This document shows, in pieces, positions 16,783 to 25,790 of a DNA stretch of 64,000 bases. The position numbers were made by a program, and so were the translations under genes. The stretch comes from Tissierella simiarum. GTDB taxonomy: Bacteria; Bacillota; Clostridia; Tissierellales; Tissierellaceae. How positions within the stretch are numbered: the stretch's first letter is position 1; every line of letters begins with the position of its first letter. The notes beneath the pieces are model-generated. The model ran no database searches and was not told the origin of the DNA. It saw only the letters and a list, made by a program, of their open reading frames with translations. Location: NCBI RefSeq assembly GCF_018917865.1, contig NZ_JAHLPM010000008.1:124001-188000 (forward strand), read 5' to 3'.

Positions 16783-17860
16783 ATTTGACCCCCCTTTTAG
16801 GTTTTTGTTCAAATTTTATTAATAAAATTGCTACGAGAATTGCAGCTAGTCCTGCTATTAGCTTACTTATAATAAATGGGTTTACTGCTGATGGAGAAAT
16901 ACTCGATATATATCCTAATTGACCACCAAAAGTAAAAGAGCCACTAACTGCAAAAGCAGCATTAATTACTTTACCTTTCCAATTCATTTTATCATAAATT
17001 CCTAACATTGGAATACAATTTGCCAAAGAAGTTATTAATCCTAATAAGGAATGTTCATCTATACCTAGTTTCTTAGTTACTTTAGATAAAATCCTATTTA
17101 ATTTTTTTGAGATAAAATGAAATAGAGGATAAGCACCAGATAACACTATGGCTATATTAGCTACTAAAATAACTCCTTCTTCAAAAGATATGATATTATC
17201 TATTAACTTTATACCTAAAGTGAAATCCAAAATACTAATAAGCAAACCAATTGTACTAATAATTATAATTCCCTTACCTAAAAGATTAAAAATGCCTATT
17301 ATTTTTTCTTGAGCTTTTATCAGTCCAACAACAATTAAAATAGAAAATATTATAACAGGTATTAGATTTAAAAAGATATCTCTAAAAGATACTTTCATCA
17401 TAATACCACCTACCAACATACCTAACGGAATAGTTATAATTCCTGCTAATATTCCCTTAGCAAAATAAGCAAAATCGTCTTTAGATATTAAGTTTACTGC
17501 TACTGGTATAGTAAAGGATATAGTAGCCCCCATCATAGATGCTAATATAAATCCATTAAATTCTCCAATATGTCTAGAAGCTGCAATTTCTAAACTAGTT
17601 GAATAACCGCCCATGTCTATAGCCAATAGACTACTTATAAAAACAGAAGGATCTGCTTTAATTACCTTTGCTAAAGGATTTAATATAGGTATTAGTACTT
17701 TTCCAATTATAGGAGATAAACTGTAAATACCTATTACAGTTAGAGCTAGTCCTCCCATTGCTTTAAAGCCTTCATCAAATTTTTCTCCTAAACCAAGTTT
17801 ATTACCAAATATTTTGTCTATTCCTCCGACAATTGAAAACAAGATCATTATGTATAACAT
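16772..17860 (-). CDS. EutH-like permease
   Basis: This 362-residue integral membrane protein has about ten hydrophobic helices and resembles the EutH ethanolamine permease family (GGIDKIFGNKLGLGEKFDEGFKAMG near the start, DMGGYSTSLEIA in the middle). A GAGGTGG ribosome-binding site precedes the ATG at 17860. No other ethanolamine genes (eutBC, microcompartment shell) are in the window, and it overlaps an Xaa-Pro aminopeptidase gene. Its substrate may therefore be a proline-type amino acid or short peptide rather than ethanolamine. That is inference. The family assignment is fairly secure and the substrate is not. Confidence 0.8.
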   Translation of the reverse strand: MLYIMILFSIVGGIDKIFGNKLGLGEKFDEGFKAMGGLALTVIGIYSLSPIIGKVLIPILNPLAKVIKADPSVFISSLLAIDMGGYSTSLEIAASRHIGEFNGFILASMMGATISFTIPVAVNLISKDDFAYFAKGILAGIITIPLGMLVGGIMMKVSFRDIFLNLIPVIIFSILIVVGLIKAQEKIIGIFNLLGKGIIIISTIGLLISILDFTLGIKLIDNIISFEEGVILVANIAIVLSGAYPLFHFISKKLNRILSKVTKKLGIDEHSLLGLITSLANCIPMLGIYDKMNWKGKVINAAFAVSGSFTFGGQLGYISSISPSAVNPFIISKLIAGLAAILVAILLIKFEQKPKRGVKYEY

Positions 17861-17882
17861 TAATCCACCTCAAGATAATTAA

Positions 17883-17998
17883 TAAGAAAAGCGTCTATCA
17901 ACACGTTATTAAGGTAGCTTTTCTTGAAACTCATTTAGGTCAGAACGAGTTCCTTCATTGAAAAAAGAAAAAAAGTCGAACTTTCCTATTCGTTATAA
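17883..17998 (+). repeat. Structured intergenic repeat, copy A
   Basis: This is one of three related copies in the window (others at 49624-49731 and 61084-61196). It begins TAAGAAAAGC and ends TATTCGTTATAA. A 9-bp stem AAGAAAAGC/GCTTTTCTT is followed by a second stem, AGTTC/GAACT, around an A-rich loop. It lies between the divergent eutH-like and SDR genes. Confidence 0.8.
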
Positions 17999-18019
17999 AA
18001 ATATAATAATTCATATTAT

Positions 18020-18049
18020 ACTATATAGATTATCCAAATACTATATAGA
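18020..18049. promoter_or_regulatory. Direct repeats of a palindromic box upstream of eutH-like gene
   Basis: ACTATATAGA occurs at 18020-18029 and again at 18040-18049, exactly 20 bp apart (two helical turns). Each contains the palindrome CTATATAG. A minus-strand TATAAT overlaps the proximal copy at 18016-18021, and the distal copy covers the -35 position. This is a possible regulator-binding site; no regulator is known. Confidence 0.4.
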
Positions 18050-18168
18050 ACTAATCCATTAATGATACTATAAGTATTTGATATTTTTATATCAATATTT
18101 GTTTATTTATTTTTTGAATAGGGTATATTTTATATGACTTATAATATTTCATTATAGGAGGTATATAT

Positions 18169-18945
18169 ATGTTTGGAAGAATGAAAAACAAAGTAGCTAT
18201 CGTTACTGGAGGTGCTAGAGGCATCGGTAGAGGAATTTCTAAAGTCTTTGCTAAAGAAGGAGCAAAGGTGTTAATTGTAGTTAGAAGTGAAGAGCATGCT
18301 AAAAAAGTAGTAGATGAAATTAAGGACTTCGGTGGAGAAGCTAGCTACTTTTTAGGAGATGTTAGTAATGAAAAAGATATGGAAAACATGGCTAAAACCT
18401 GTCTCGAACGCTATGGTAAAATAGATATACTTTGTCATAACGCTGGTATTTTCCCTGAAGTTAGATTAGAAAACATGACTGTAGAAGACTGGGATCATGT
18501 TCATAATGTAAATTTAAAAGGAACTTTTTTAGCTGTAAAAGCTTGTATGCCAAACATGATGGAAAATAAATATGGTAAAATTGTAATTACATCATCTATT
18601 ACTGGTACAAAAACTGGAAATCCAGGATTAGCCCACTATGCAGCTACAAAAGGTGGAGTTAATGGATTTATAAAGACTGCTGCTATAGAATTGGCTCAAT
18701 ATAACATTACTGTTAATGGTGTAGAACCAGGTAATATTATGACAGAAGGTATGGGAAGCCAATTAGGAGAAGACTATATTAAGGCTCAAGAAGCTTCAAT
18801 ACCAATGGGTAAACTAGGAGAGCCTGAAGATATAGCTTATGCAGCATTGTTCTTAGCTTCGGATGAGGCAAAATATATTACTGGTGAAACTATAACTGTT
18901 GATGGTGGTCAAACTCTACCAGAATCAAGATTTGCAGTTAATTAA
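18169..18945 (+). CDS. Short-chain dehydrogenase/reductase (UcpA/FabG-like)
   Basis: This is an NAD(P)-dependent oxidoreductase of the classical SDR family, 258 aa, cytosolic. The cofactor motif TGGARGIGRG (residues 14-23), NAG (HNAGIF), catalytic Ser (SSITG) and YxxxK (YAATK) are present. The C-terminal VDGGQTLPES resembles E. coli UcpA, an SDR of unknown substrate, more than FabG, which usually ends just after the glycine-rich segment. It has a TAGGAGG ribosome-binding site and its own terminator, so it is a single-gene unit. No fatty-acid synthesis genes are nearby, arguing against a FabG role. Confidence 0.88.
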   Translation: MFGRMKNKVAIVTGGARGIGRGISKVFAKEGAKVLIVVRSEEHAKKVVDEIKDFGGEASYFLGDVSNEKDMENMAKTCLERYGKIDILCHNAGIFPEVRLENMTVEDWDHVHNVNLKGTFLAVKACMPNMMENKYGKIVITSSITGTKTGNPGLAHYAATKGGVNGFIKTAAIELAQYNITVNGVEPGNIMTEGMGSQLGEDYIKAQEASIPMGKLGEPEDIAYAALFLASDEAKYITGETITVDGGQTLPESRFAVN

Positions 18946-18981
18946 ATATAAGGGTTAGTCTAAACTAACCCTTATATTTTT
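18945..18981. terminator. Bidirectional terminator
   Basis: A 14-bp stem (18945-18958 with 18965-18978) is flanked by A and T runs. It serves both the converging SDR gene and the minus-strand secreted protein gene, whose stop codon lies inside the stem. Confidence 0.88.
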
Positions 18982-19499
18982 AGTAGGATTCCTCTTACAA
19001 AACCATCCTTATCCAGAACCAATCCAACAGAATCTCCTACTTTTAAATCTTCAAAATCTATATTCATTCTTTTATTTTTTCTTTCTGCTATAATTATTAC
19101 ATCATTTTTAATATTTACCTTAGGAAAAATTTCTATGCTGTTATCATCCATATGCTGATTTACTAATATTGTTCTTGTATCATATTTAATTTTTTCTATA
19201 GTTCCATAGACAAATATTTCTCCTTTTAATGGATCTGCTTCTTTAAAATCTACATAATCTTTAACTTCTAGTAAACTTCCTTCTTTATTTATCTCTCCGC
19301 CTATTATTTCAATAATATTGGCTAGAGGTACATAGATACTATTATTATAACTAATTGCTTCCATTTCTCTTGTCTTATCATTTTGCTTTATTGATATTTT
19401 TTCTAAAATAAAATCCAATTTTTGCTGTGAAAATACTATAGAAGTGGTAGAAGTCAATATAATAACAGTTAAAATCAACAAAAAAAATCTCTTATTCAT
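18972..19499 (-). CDS. Secreted protein with partial copper-amine-oxidase-like (stalk) segment
   Basis: This 175-residue protein has a clear N-terminal signal peptide (hydrophobic residues 5-20, likely cleavage after FSQ). The following region, ISYNNSIYVPLANIIEIIGGEI, resembles the short beta-rich repeat annotated as copper amine oxidase N-terminal domain, common in clostridial surface proteins. The C-terminal half contains VYGTIEKIKYDTRTILVNQ and a segment like VGDSVGLVLDKDGFVRGI, suggesting a small beta-barrel. No enzymatic residues are seen. It has an AGGAGGGA ribosome-binding site. The exact role is unknown; it is probably cell-surface or periplasm-like. Confidence 0.7.
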   Translation of the reverse strand: MNKRFFLLILTVIILTSTTSIVFSQQKLDFILEKISIKQNDKTREMEAISYNNSIYVPLANIIEIIGGEINKEGSLLEVKDYVDFKEADPLKGEIFVYGTIEKIKYDTRTILVNQHMDDNSIEIFPKVNIKNDVIIIAERKNKRMNIDFEDLKVGDSVGLVLDKDGFVRGILLKI

Positions 19500-19604
19500 C
19501 TTAATCCCTCCTAAAAGAAATTATTGACAACTAAGAGAATTTTAATCAATTCTATTAACTTAGAAATAAACAATACATTCAGCTACCTCTAATAATTAAT
19601 AAGC

Positions 19605-20063
19605 CTAATCTTCTTTGGCAAATACATTTTTTAAGTCCTGGATAACTTTATAAGTTTCTTCCGATTTTCTAAAAGATACATCGCTTTCTGAAATAAATCT
19701 TTTTATAGCTTCTTGGTTATCCTCCAGTCTATCTAGACGTTCTATAACCTCTTTGTGATTATTTTCTACTTTTTCTAGCCGTTCTATTACTTCTTTGTGG
19801 TTATTTTCTACTTTTTCTAAACGTCCTATTACTTCTTTATGATTACTTTCCACTTTCTCTAAACGTCCCATTACTTCTTTGTGATTACTATTTATTTGCC
19901 CCTGCATATTATCCATTCTTTTTTGCATGGTACCCATTTGATTTTGCATATTGCTCATTTGACTTTGCATGCTGTTCATTTGGCTCTGCATATTATTGAC
20001 CTGATTTTGCATAAACAGTTGATTTTCTAAAATTTGCTCTAGTATTTTTTCAATGTCCGCCAC
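19605..20063 (-). CDS. Repeat-rich coiled-coil protein
   Basis: This 152-residue protein is almost entirely heptad-patterned. Residues 21-58 carry a run of seven-residue units of the MQxQMxx type (NMQSQMN, SMQSQMS, NMQNQMG). Residues 60-115 hold four tandem 14-residue units of the form NHKEVIERLEKVEN. The start is GTG at 20063 with AGGAGG upstream. There is no signal peptide or membrane helix. The family is seen in many Firmicutes with variable repeat number, usually unassigned. Repeat number may vary between strains by slippage. Function is unknown; an oligomerising scaffold is a guess. Confidence 0.7.
   Translation of the reverse strand: MADIEKILEQILENQLFMQNQVNNMQSQMNSMQSQMSNMQNQMGTMQKRMDNMQGQINSNHKEVMGRLEKVESNHKEVIGRLEKVENNHKEVIERLEKVENNHKEVIERLDRLEDNQEAIKRFISESDVSFRKSEETYKVIQDLKNVFAKED
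19719..19886 (-). repeat. Four tandem 42-bp coding repeats
   Basis: Four in-frame units of 42 bases encode NHKEV[IM][EG]RL[ED][KR][VL]E[NSD] in the coiled-coil protein. The similar units make this a plausible site of copy-number change. Confidence 0.8.
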
Positions 20064-20237
20064 TTTTACCCCCTCCTATTTACCCGTATCATTATTCTTT
20101 AATTAATTATATAATTAAACCAAAATAAAGTCTATTTATTCAATCTCTTTTTTACATATTTTATCCATACAGTATCTTACTTAACTAATATTTCCAAAAA
20201 CAATACTAACACTTTAGTTAATTACATAATTAACATA

Positions 20238-20266
20238 TTGACTTTAATTGATAGAGCTGATATTCT
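20238..20266 (+). promoter_or_regulatory. Sigma-A-type promoter
   Basis: TTGACT (20238-20243), a 17-base spacer and TATTCT (20261-20266) lie about 78 bases before the membrane protein gene. Confidence 0.6.
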
Positions 20267-20343
20267 AAAAGAGATAATTTTGAAAAATCAATACAATTAA
20301 ACCAGCATTTTGTTTCTGCTAAAAGTATAAGGAGTAAGTTAAA

Positions 20344-20766
20344 ATGAAGTTAAAAACATTTAAGTTTAACTTATTATATTTATTAATTTTCATCGTATTC
20401 TCCCTATTATCTTCTTTCCTAATGTCTAATCCAACGAATTACCTTAAGCAAACTACTAACGAACATTTCACTATACTACTTATTTCTACTTTAGTTAAAA
20501 TTATATTTGGTATTTTATTAGCATTAGAATTCTTTTTAAAACAAAAGAAATTAAGAGGACCTTGGAAAATAGACAAGTTCAAAGTATTATTTTTAGTTCT
20601 ACCATCTCTCATTTTATCTATTTATCCTTTGCTATATATTTCCTCTATATCTTTCTTACCAAAATATCTAGAAGAATTCATACTCAATAACACAAATTCT
20701 ACTATAACATCGTTCTTTTCAATAATCTTAGGTCATTCTCTTATGACATCATTCTATAAGAAATAG
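20344..20766 (+). CDS. Small integral membrane protein, unknown
   Basis: I do not recognise this 140-residue protein. It has three or four hydrophobic segments (about residues 9-27, 43-63, 79-101 and possibly 118-135) and basic connecting loops (KQKKLRGPWKIDKFK). AAGGAG lies 9 bases before the ATG at 20344. It has its own promoter and ends at a bidirectional terminator, so it is a single-gene unit beside uvrA. No catalytic motif is visible. The pattern recalls CPBP-like or small accessory membrane proteins, but the usual motifs are missing. Confidence 0.7.
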   Translation: MKLKTFKFNLLYLLIFIVFSLLSSFLMSNPTNYLKQTTNEHFTILLISTLVKIIFGILLALEFFLKQKKLRGPWKIDKFKVLFLVLPSLILSIYPLLYISSISFLPKYLEEFILNNTNSTITSFFSIILGHSLMTSFYKK

Positions 20767-20815
20767 TTATGAATAATTCTAATTAACTTATTATCTAAAT
20801 TACATAACTCTTAAT

Positions 20816-20845
20816 AAAAAGAAGGTTAAATTTAACCTTCTTTTT
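20816..20845. terminator. Bidirectional terminator
   Basis: A perfect 15-bp inverted repeat, AAAAAGAAGGTTAAA and its complement, is located between the convergent membrane protein gene and uvrA. A and T runs on both sides allow it to work in both directions. Confidence 0.88.
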
Positions 20846-20846
20846 A

Positions 20847-23669
20847 TTAATCCGATAATATTTTCTTTAAAAAATGTCCAGTATAAGAATTTTTATTTTT
20901 ACTTACTTCTTCTGGAGTTCCTGTAGTTACTATTGTACCTCCTTTATCTCCACCTTCTGGTCCTAAATCTATTATATAATCTGCTGTTTTTATTACATCT
21001 AAGTTGTGCTCTATAACTAAAACAGAGTTTCCGCCTTCTACTAGCTGACTCAATACTTTTATTAGCTTATGAATATCAGCTACATGAAGACCTGTAGTTG
21101 GTTCATCTAATATATATATGGTTTTACCTGTACTTCTCTTACTTAGCTCTGTAGCTAATTTTACCCTCTGGGCTTCTCCACCCGATAATTCTGTAGAAGG
21201 TTGCCCTATTTTTATATATCCTAATCCTACATCAAATAAAGTTTGTAGTTTTCTTTTAATTTTAGGAATATTTTCAAAAAATTCTACCCCCTCTTCTACA
21301 GTCATATCTAATACATCAGATATGGTTTTTCCTTTATATTTAACTTGAAGAGTTTCTCTATTATATCTTTTACCTTTACATACTTCACAAGGTACATAAA
21401 CATCGGGAAGAAAATGCATCTCCACTTTTAATATTCCATCTCCATTACAAGCATCACATCTTCCACCCTTAACGTTGAAACTAAACCTCCCTTTACTATA
21501 TCCTCTCATTTTAGCTTCTGGAGTCATAGCATAAACATCTCTAATATGATCAAACACTCCTGTATAAGTGGCTGGATTTGACCTAGGAGTTCTTCCTATT
21601 GGAGATTGATCTATTACTATTACCTTATCTAAATTTTCTAATCCCTTTATTTCTTTATGTCTACCAGGTTTAACTTTTGCACCATTAAGCTTTTGAGCTA
21701 AAGATTTATATAGTATTTCATTTACCAAAGTACTTTTACCTGACCCAGAAACTCCTGTAATACATGTAAATACCCCAAGAGGAATCTTTACATTAACCTT
21801 CTTCAAATTATTTTCTTCTGCTCCAATTACTTCAACCCATTTTCCATTAGGCTTTCTTCTTACTTCTGGTACCTCTATTTTTTTCTTTTTAGAAAGATAT
21901 TGTCCTGTTATAGAATTCGGATTATTCTTTATATCTTCTACTGTACCTTCAGCTACAATATGCCCACCGTGGACTCCTGCTCCTGGACCTATATCTACTA
22001 TATGATCAGCCATAAACATAGTATCTTCATCATGTTCTACTACTATTAACGTATTGCCTAGATCGGTTAAGTTTCTTAGAGTCTTCAGAAGCTTTTCATT
22101 ATCCCTTTGATGAAGCCCTATACTAGGCTCATCTAATACATAAACAACTCCTACTAAACTAGACCCAATTTGAGTAGCTAACCTTATTCTTTGAGATTCT
22201 CCTCCTGAAAGAGTTCCAGCACTCCTAGATAAAGTTAAATACTCAAGACCTACATTTTTTAAGAAACTTAATCTTTCATTTATTTCCTTTAATATCTGAT
22301 GTCCTATAAGCTGTTGCTTTTCTGTTAACTCTAATCCTTCAAAAAATTCTATAGCCTTTGCTATAGATAAGTCAGTAGCTTCAGCAATATTTAATCCATT
22401 AATCTTTACTGCCAATACCTCATCTTTTAACCTTTTACCATTACAAGTAGAACAAGGATTTTCTGTCATAAATCCATCTATTCTATCTCGCATATAATCT
22501 GAGTTAGTTTCCTGATATCTTCTTTCAAGATTTGGAATTACACCTTCAAAAGTACCTTTATAATTTCTCAATCCATCAAAATGGCTTTCAAATTTAAAAG
22601 AAATAGTCCTCTTAGTTCCATAAAGCACTTCATCTAAAAACTTTTTAGGTGCATCTTTTAAAGGTTTATTCATATCAAAACCATTATCTTCTGCTAAAGT
22701 TTTGAAAATTTGATAATAATAAGTAGATTCATTGGAATTACTATGAGGAGCAATTCCACCTTCATTTATACTAAGATCTGGATTAGGAATAACCAATTCT
22801 GGATCAACTTTTTTATAAAACCCTAATCCGTTGCATGTAGGGCACATACCAAAAGGGCTGTTAAAAGAAAACATTCTAGGAGATAATTCCTCAATAACAA
22901 CTCCACAATCAGGACAAGAAAGTTTTTGGCTAAACATAATCCTTTCCTTATCTATTATATCTACAATAACCAAACCGTCTGCTAACTTTAAAGCTGTTTC
23001 TAAAGAGTCAGATAGTCTTCCATCTATGCCTTCCTTTATAATTATTCTATCTACTACAACTTCAATATTATGTTTTTTATTCTTATCCATTTTTATTTCA
23101 TCAGTTACTTCATACATTTCACCATCTACTAGAACTCTAATAAATCCTTCTTTTTTTATAGTTTCTAAGATCTTTATATGTTCTCCTTTTTTCCCTCTTA
23201 TAACTGGTGCTAATATTTGAATCTTAGTTCTTTCTTCTAATTCCATAATTTTATCTACCATTTGATCTACGGTTTGACTTGAAATTTCCCTACCACATTT
23301 ATAGCAGTAGGGAGTTCCTATACGTGCAAATAAAAGTCTTAAATAGTCATATATTTCTGTTACAGTTCCTACTGTAGATCGTGGATTTTTACTAGTGGTT
23401 TTCTGATCTATGGATATAGAAGGAGATAATCCTTCTATATATTCAACATCCGGTTTTTCCATTTGTCCTAAAAATTGTCTAGCATAACTAGATAAACTTT
23501 CTACATATCTTCTTTGCCCTTCTGCATATATGGTGTCAAATGCAAGAGAAGATTTACCTGAACCACTCAAGCCAGTAAATACTATAAATTTATTTCTAGG
23601 AAGGTCTAAGCTTACATTTTTTAAGTTATGTTCCTTAGCTCCCCTTATGATTATTTCGTCCTTTGTCAT
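20847..23669 (-). CDS. uvrA: Excinuclease ABC subunit A
   Basis: This is the damage-recognition ATPase of nucleotide excision repair. The 940-residue protein has two ABC ATPase modules with Walker A motifs GLSGSGKSS (about residue 33) and GVSGSGKST, both signature motifs (LSGGESQR and LSGGEAQR), and two zinc-binding sets, CPDC...CPTC and CDAC...CEVC. It begins 10 bases after uvrB, so the two are co-transcribed from the LexA-type promoter upstream of uvrB. Length and motif order are normal. uvrC is not in this window. Confidence 0.97.
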   Translation of the reverse strand: MTKDEIIIRGAKEHNLKNVSLDLPRNKFIVFTGLSGSGKSSLAFDTIYAEGQRRYVESLSSYARQFLGQMEKPDVEYIEGLSPSISIDQKTTSKNPRSTVGTVTEIYDYLRLLFARIGTPYCYKCGREISSQTVDQMVDKIMELEERTKIQILAPVIRGKKGEHIKILETIKKEGFIRVLVDGEMYEVTDEIKMDKNKKHNIEVVVDRIIIKEGIDGRLSDSLETALKLADGLVIVDIIDKERIMFSQKLSCPDCGVVIEELSPRMFSFNSPFGMCPTCNGLGFYKKVDPELVIPNPDLSINEGGIAPHSNSNESTYYYQIFKTLAEDNGFDMNKPLKDAPKKFLDEVLYGTKRTISFKFESHFDGLRNYKGTFEGVIPNLERRYQETNSDYMRDRIDGFMTENPCSTCNGKRLKDEVLAVKINGLNIAEATDLSIAKAIEFFEGLELTEKQQLIGHQILKEINERLSFLKNVGLEYLTLSRSAGTLSGGESQRIRLATQIGSSLVGVVYVLDEPSIGLHQRDNEKLLKTLRNLTDLGNTLIVVEHDEDTMFMADHIVDIGPGAGVHGGHIVAEGTVEDIKNNPNSITGQYLSKKKKIEVPEVRRKPNGKWVEVIGAEENNLKKVNVKIPLGVFTCITGVSGSGKSTLVNEILYKSLAQKLNGAKVKPGRHKEIKGLENLDKVIVIDQSPIGRTPRSNPATYTGVFDHIRDVYAMTPEAKMRGYSKGRFSFNVKGGRCDACNGDGILKVEMHFLPDVYVPCEVCKGKRYNRETLQVKYKGKTISDVLDMTVEEGVEFFENIPKIKRKLQTLFDVGLGYIKIGQPSTELSGGEAQRVKLATELSKRSTGKTIYILDEPTTGLHVADIHKLIKVLSQLVEGGNSVLVIEHNLDVIKTADYIIDLGPEGGDKGGTIVTTGTPEEVSKNKNSYTGHFLKKILSD

Positions 23670-23679
23670 CTATTTCACC

Positions 23680-25647
23680 TCAATGTTTTAACATCTTTTT
23701 TAAATCCATGATTTTATCTCGAAGCTCTGCTGCTTTTTCAAAATTTAATTCTTCTGCTGCCTTAAGCATAGATTCTTCTAATCCTTCAACCATTATTTCT
23801 ATTTCTTCATTGGAGAAGGTTTCTTCATATTTAACTTCCTCTTCTGCTACTAAAGTAGCTTCTATTATATTTCTAATACCCTTCTTTATAGACTTTGGTT
23901 CTATATTATGTTCTCTATTATATTTATCCTGGATTTCTCTTCTCCTATTGGTTTCAGAAATAGCTTTATCCATAGATTTAGTTATGGTATCACCATACAT
24001 AATAACCTTGCCCAATACATTCCTTGCTGCTCTACCAACAGTTTGTATTAAAGAAGTTTCAGATCTTAAAAAACCTTCTTTATCTGCATCAAGTATAGCA
24101 ACTAAAGATACTTCTGGTAAGTCTAATCCTTCTCTCAATAGGTTTATTCCTACAAGAACATCATATTTTCCTAGCCTTAAATCCCTTATTATCTCCATTC
24201 TTTCTATAGTTTGAACATCTGAATGAAGATAAGTAACCTTAATTCCTATTTCTTTAAAATAATTGGTTAAATCCTCCGCCATTTTTTTAGTTAAGGTTGT
24301 AACCAGTACACGTTCCTCTTTTGCTACCACATCTCTTATTTCCCTTACTAAATCATCTATTTGATGTTCTGTAGGTCGAACTTCAATAACAGGATCTAGT
24401 AACCCTGTTGGTCTAATTATTTGCTCTACAGTATTCTGAGAATGATCAAACTCATAAGGTCCTGGTGTTGCACTTACATATATTATTTGATTTATTAATT
24501 TTTCAAACTCATCAAATTTTAATGGTCTATTATCTAATGCTGAAGGTAATCTAAAACCATATTCCACTAAATTGGTTTTTCTCGACTTGTCCCCTTCATA
24601 CATACCCCTTATCTGAGGAATTGTCACATGAGATTCATCTACAATTATTAAAAAGTCTTCAGGAAAATAGTCAATCAAAGTAAAAGGCTTACTTCCTGCT
24701 GGTCTGTTGCTTAAATGTCTAGAATAGTTTTCTATTCCTTGACAAAATCCCATTTCGCTTAACATTTCAATATCGTATCTAGTTCTTTGTTCTATTCTTT
24801 GAGCTTCTAATAGCTTTTCTTTACTTTTTAATTCCCTTAATCGTTCCTCTAATTCTTCTTCTATAGTAACAATAGCTCTATCGATTTTATCTTGAGTAGT
24901 AGCAAAGTGAGAAGCTGGGAAAATAGATACATGGTTCCTCAATCCAATTACTTCTCCTGTTAAATAATTTACTTCTACGATTCTGTCTATTTCGTCGCCG
25001 AAAAATTCAACTCTTATAGTGTTTTCACTAGAAGAAGCAGGAAATATCTCTAATACATCCCCCCTAACCCTAAAAGTTCCTCTTATGAAGTTAATATCAT
25101 TTCTAATATATTGAATGTCTATTAGTTTTCTCATTATTTCATCTCTATCTTTAATCATTCCTGGACGCAAAGACACTACAAGATTTTCATAGTCTATAGG
25201 ATCTCCTAACCCATATATACAAGATACACTGGCTACTATAATAACATCGTTCCTCTCAAAAAGAGCTGCTGTTGCAGAGTGTCTTAATTTATCTATTTCA
25301 TCATTAATAGAAGCATCTTTTTCAATATAAGTATCAGTTTGGGGTACATAAGCTTCAGGTTGGTAATAATCATAATAGCTGACAAAATATTCTACAGCAT
25401 TATTTGGAAAGAACTCTTTAAATTCACTGGCTAATTGATAGGCTAAAGTTTTGTTATGAGCGATGACTAAAGTTGGTTTTTGAACTCTTTCAATTATATT
25501 AGCCATAGTAAAAGTTTTACCTGATCCTGTAACACCTAATAAAGTTTGATGTTTTAAATTATTTAAAATTCCTTTGGTTAAATTTTCTATAGCATCTGGT
25601 TGATCTCCTGTAGGTTTAAAACTTGATTCTATCTTAAATTTATTCAT
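23680..25647 (-). CDS. uvrB: Excinuclease ABC subunit B
   Basis: This DNA-unwinding subunit receives damage from UvrA and recruits UvrC. The 655 residues contain Walker [11 protein letters not shown] (about residues 39-48), the beta-hairpin region [16 protein letters not shown], helicase motifs VSATPG and QTVGRAARN, and the C-terminal UVR motif [11 protein letters not shown] that contacts UvrC. GAGGTG precedes the ATG at 25647. It is the first gene of a two-gene unit with uvrA, and an SOS box lies 16-27 bases upstream. Confidence 0.97.
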   Translation of the reverse strand: MNKFKIESSFKPTGDQPDAIENLTKGILNNLKHQTLLGVTGSGKTFTMANIIERVQKPTLVIAHNKTLAYQLASEFKEFFPNNAVEYFVSYYDYYQPEAYVPQTDTYIEKDASINDEIDKLRHSATAALFERNDVIIVASVSCIYGLGDPIDYENLVVSLRPGMIKDRDEIMRKLIDIQYIRNDINFIRGTFRVRGDVLEIFPASSSENTIRVEFFGDEIDRIVEVNYLTGEVIGLRNHVSIFPASHFATTQDKIDRAIVTIEEELEERLRELKSKEKLLEAQRIEQRTRYDIEMLSEMGFCQGIENYSRHLSNRPAGSKPFTLIDYFPEDFLIIVDESHVTIPQIRGMYEGDKSRKTNLVEYGFRLPSALDNRPLKFDEFEKLINQIIYVSATPGPYEFDHSQNTVEQIIRPTGLLDPVIEVRPTEHQIDDLVREIRDVVAKEERVLVTTLTKKMAEDLTNYFKEIGIKVTYLHSDVQTIERMEIIRDLRLGKYDVLVGINLLREGLDLPEVSLVAILDADKEGFLRSETSLIQTVGRAARNVLGKVIMYGDTITKSMDKAISETNRRREIQDKYNREHNIEPKSIKKGIRNIIEATLVAEEEVKYEETFSNEEIEIMVEGLEESMLKAAEELNFEKAAELRDKIMDLKKMLKH

Positions 25648-25662
25648 TTTATCACCTCATTT

Positions 25663-25674
25663 GAACATCAGTTC
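25663..25674 (-). promoter_or_regulatory. LexA (DinR) SOS box of uvrBA
   Basis: Read on the minus strand the site is CGAACTGATGTTC, matching the Gram-positive LexA consensus CGAAC-N4-GTTCG at all but the last base. It lies between the promoter -10 and the uvrB start codon, where bound LexA would block early transcription. Confidence 0.8.
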
Positions 25675-25687
25675 GTTCTATTATTTA

Positions 25688-25715
25688 ATTATAATACATT
25701 ATATAATAATGTCAA
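25688..25715 (-). promoter_or_regulatory. uvrBA promoter
   Basis: TTGACA (25715-25710), a 16-base spacer and TATAAT (25693-25688) match consensus on the minus strand. The LexA box follows about 13 bases downstream. Confidence 0.8.
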
Positions 25716-25790
25716 AACTTTTTTATTTAATATAAAAATATTGAACTAATCCTATTAATATTATAAACTAATAGGAAAGGAGGCAAAGAT

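Noticed and set aside
17946-17955. GAACGAGTTC in repeat copy A as a LexA box
   Set aside because: The arms are separated by only 2 bases instead of 4, and the sequence belongs to the repeat.
18169-18945. FabG (3-oxoacyl-ACP reductase) call for the SDR gene
   Set aside because: The C-terminal extension with GGQTLPES resembles UcpA, and no fatty-acid synthesis genes are nearby.
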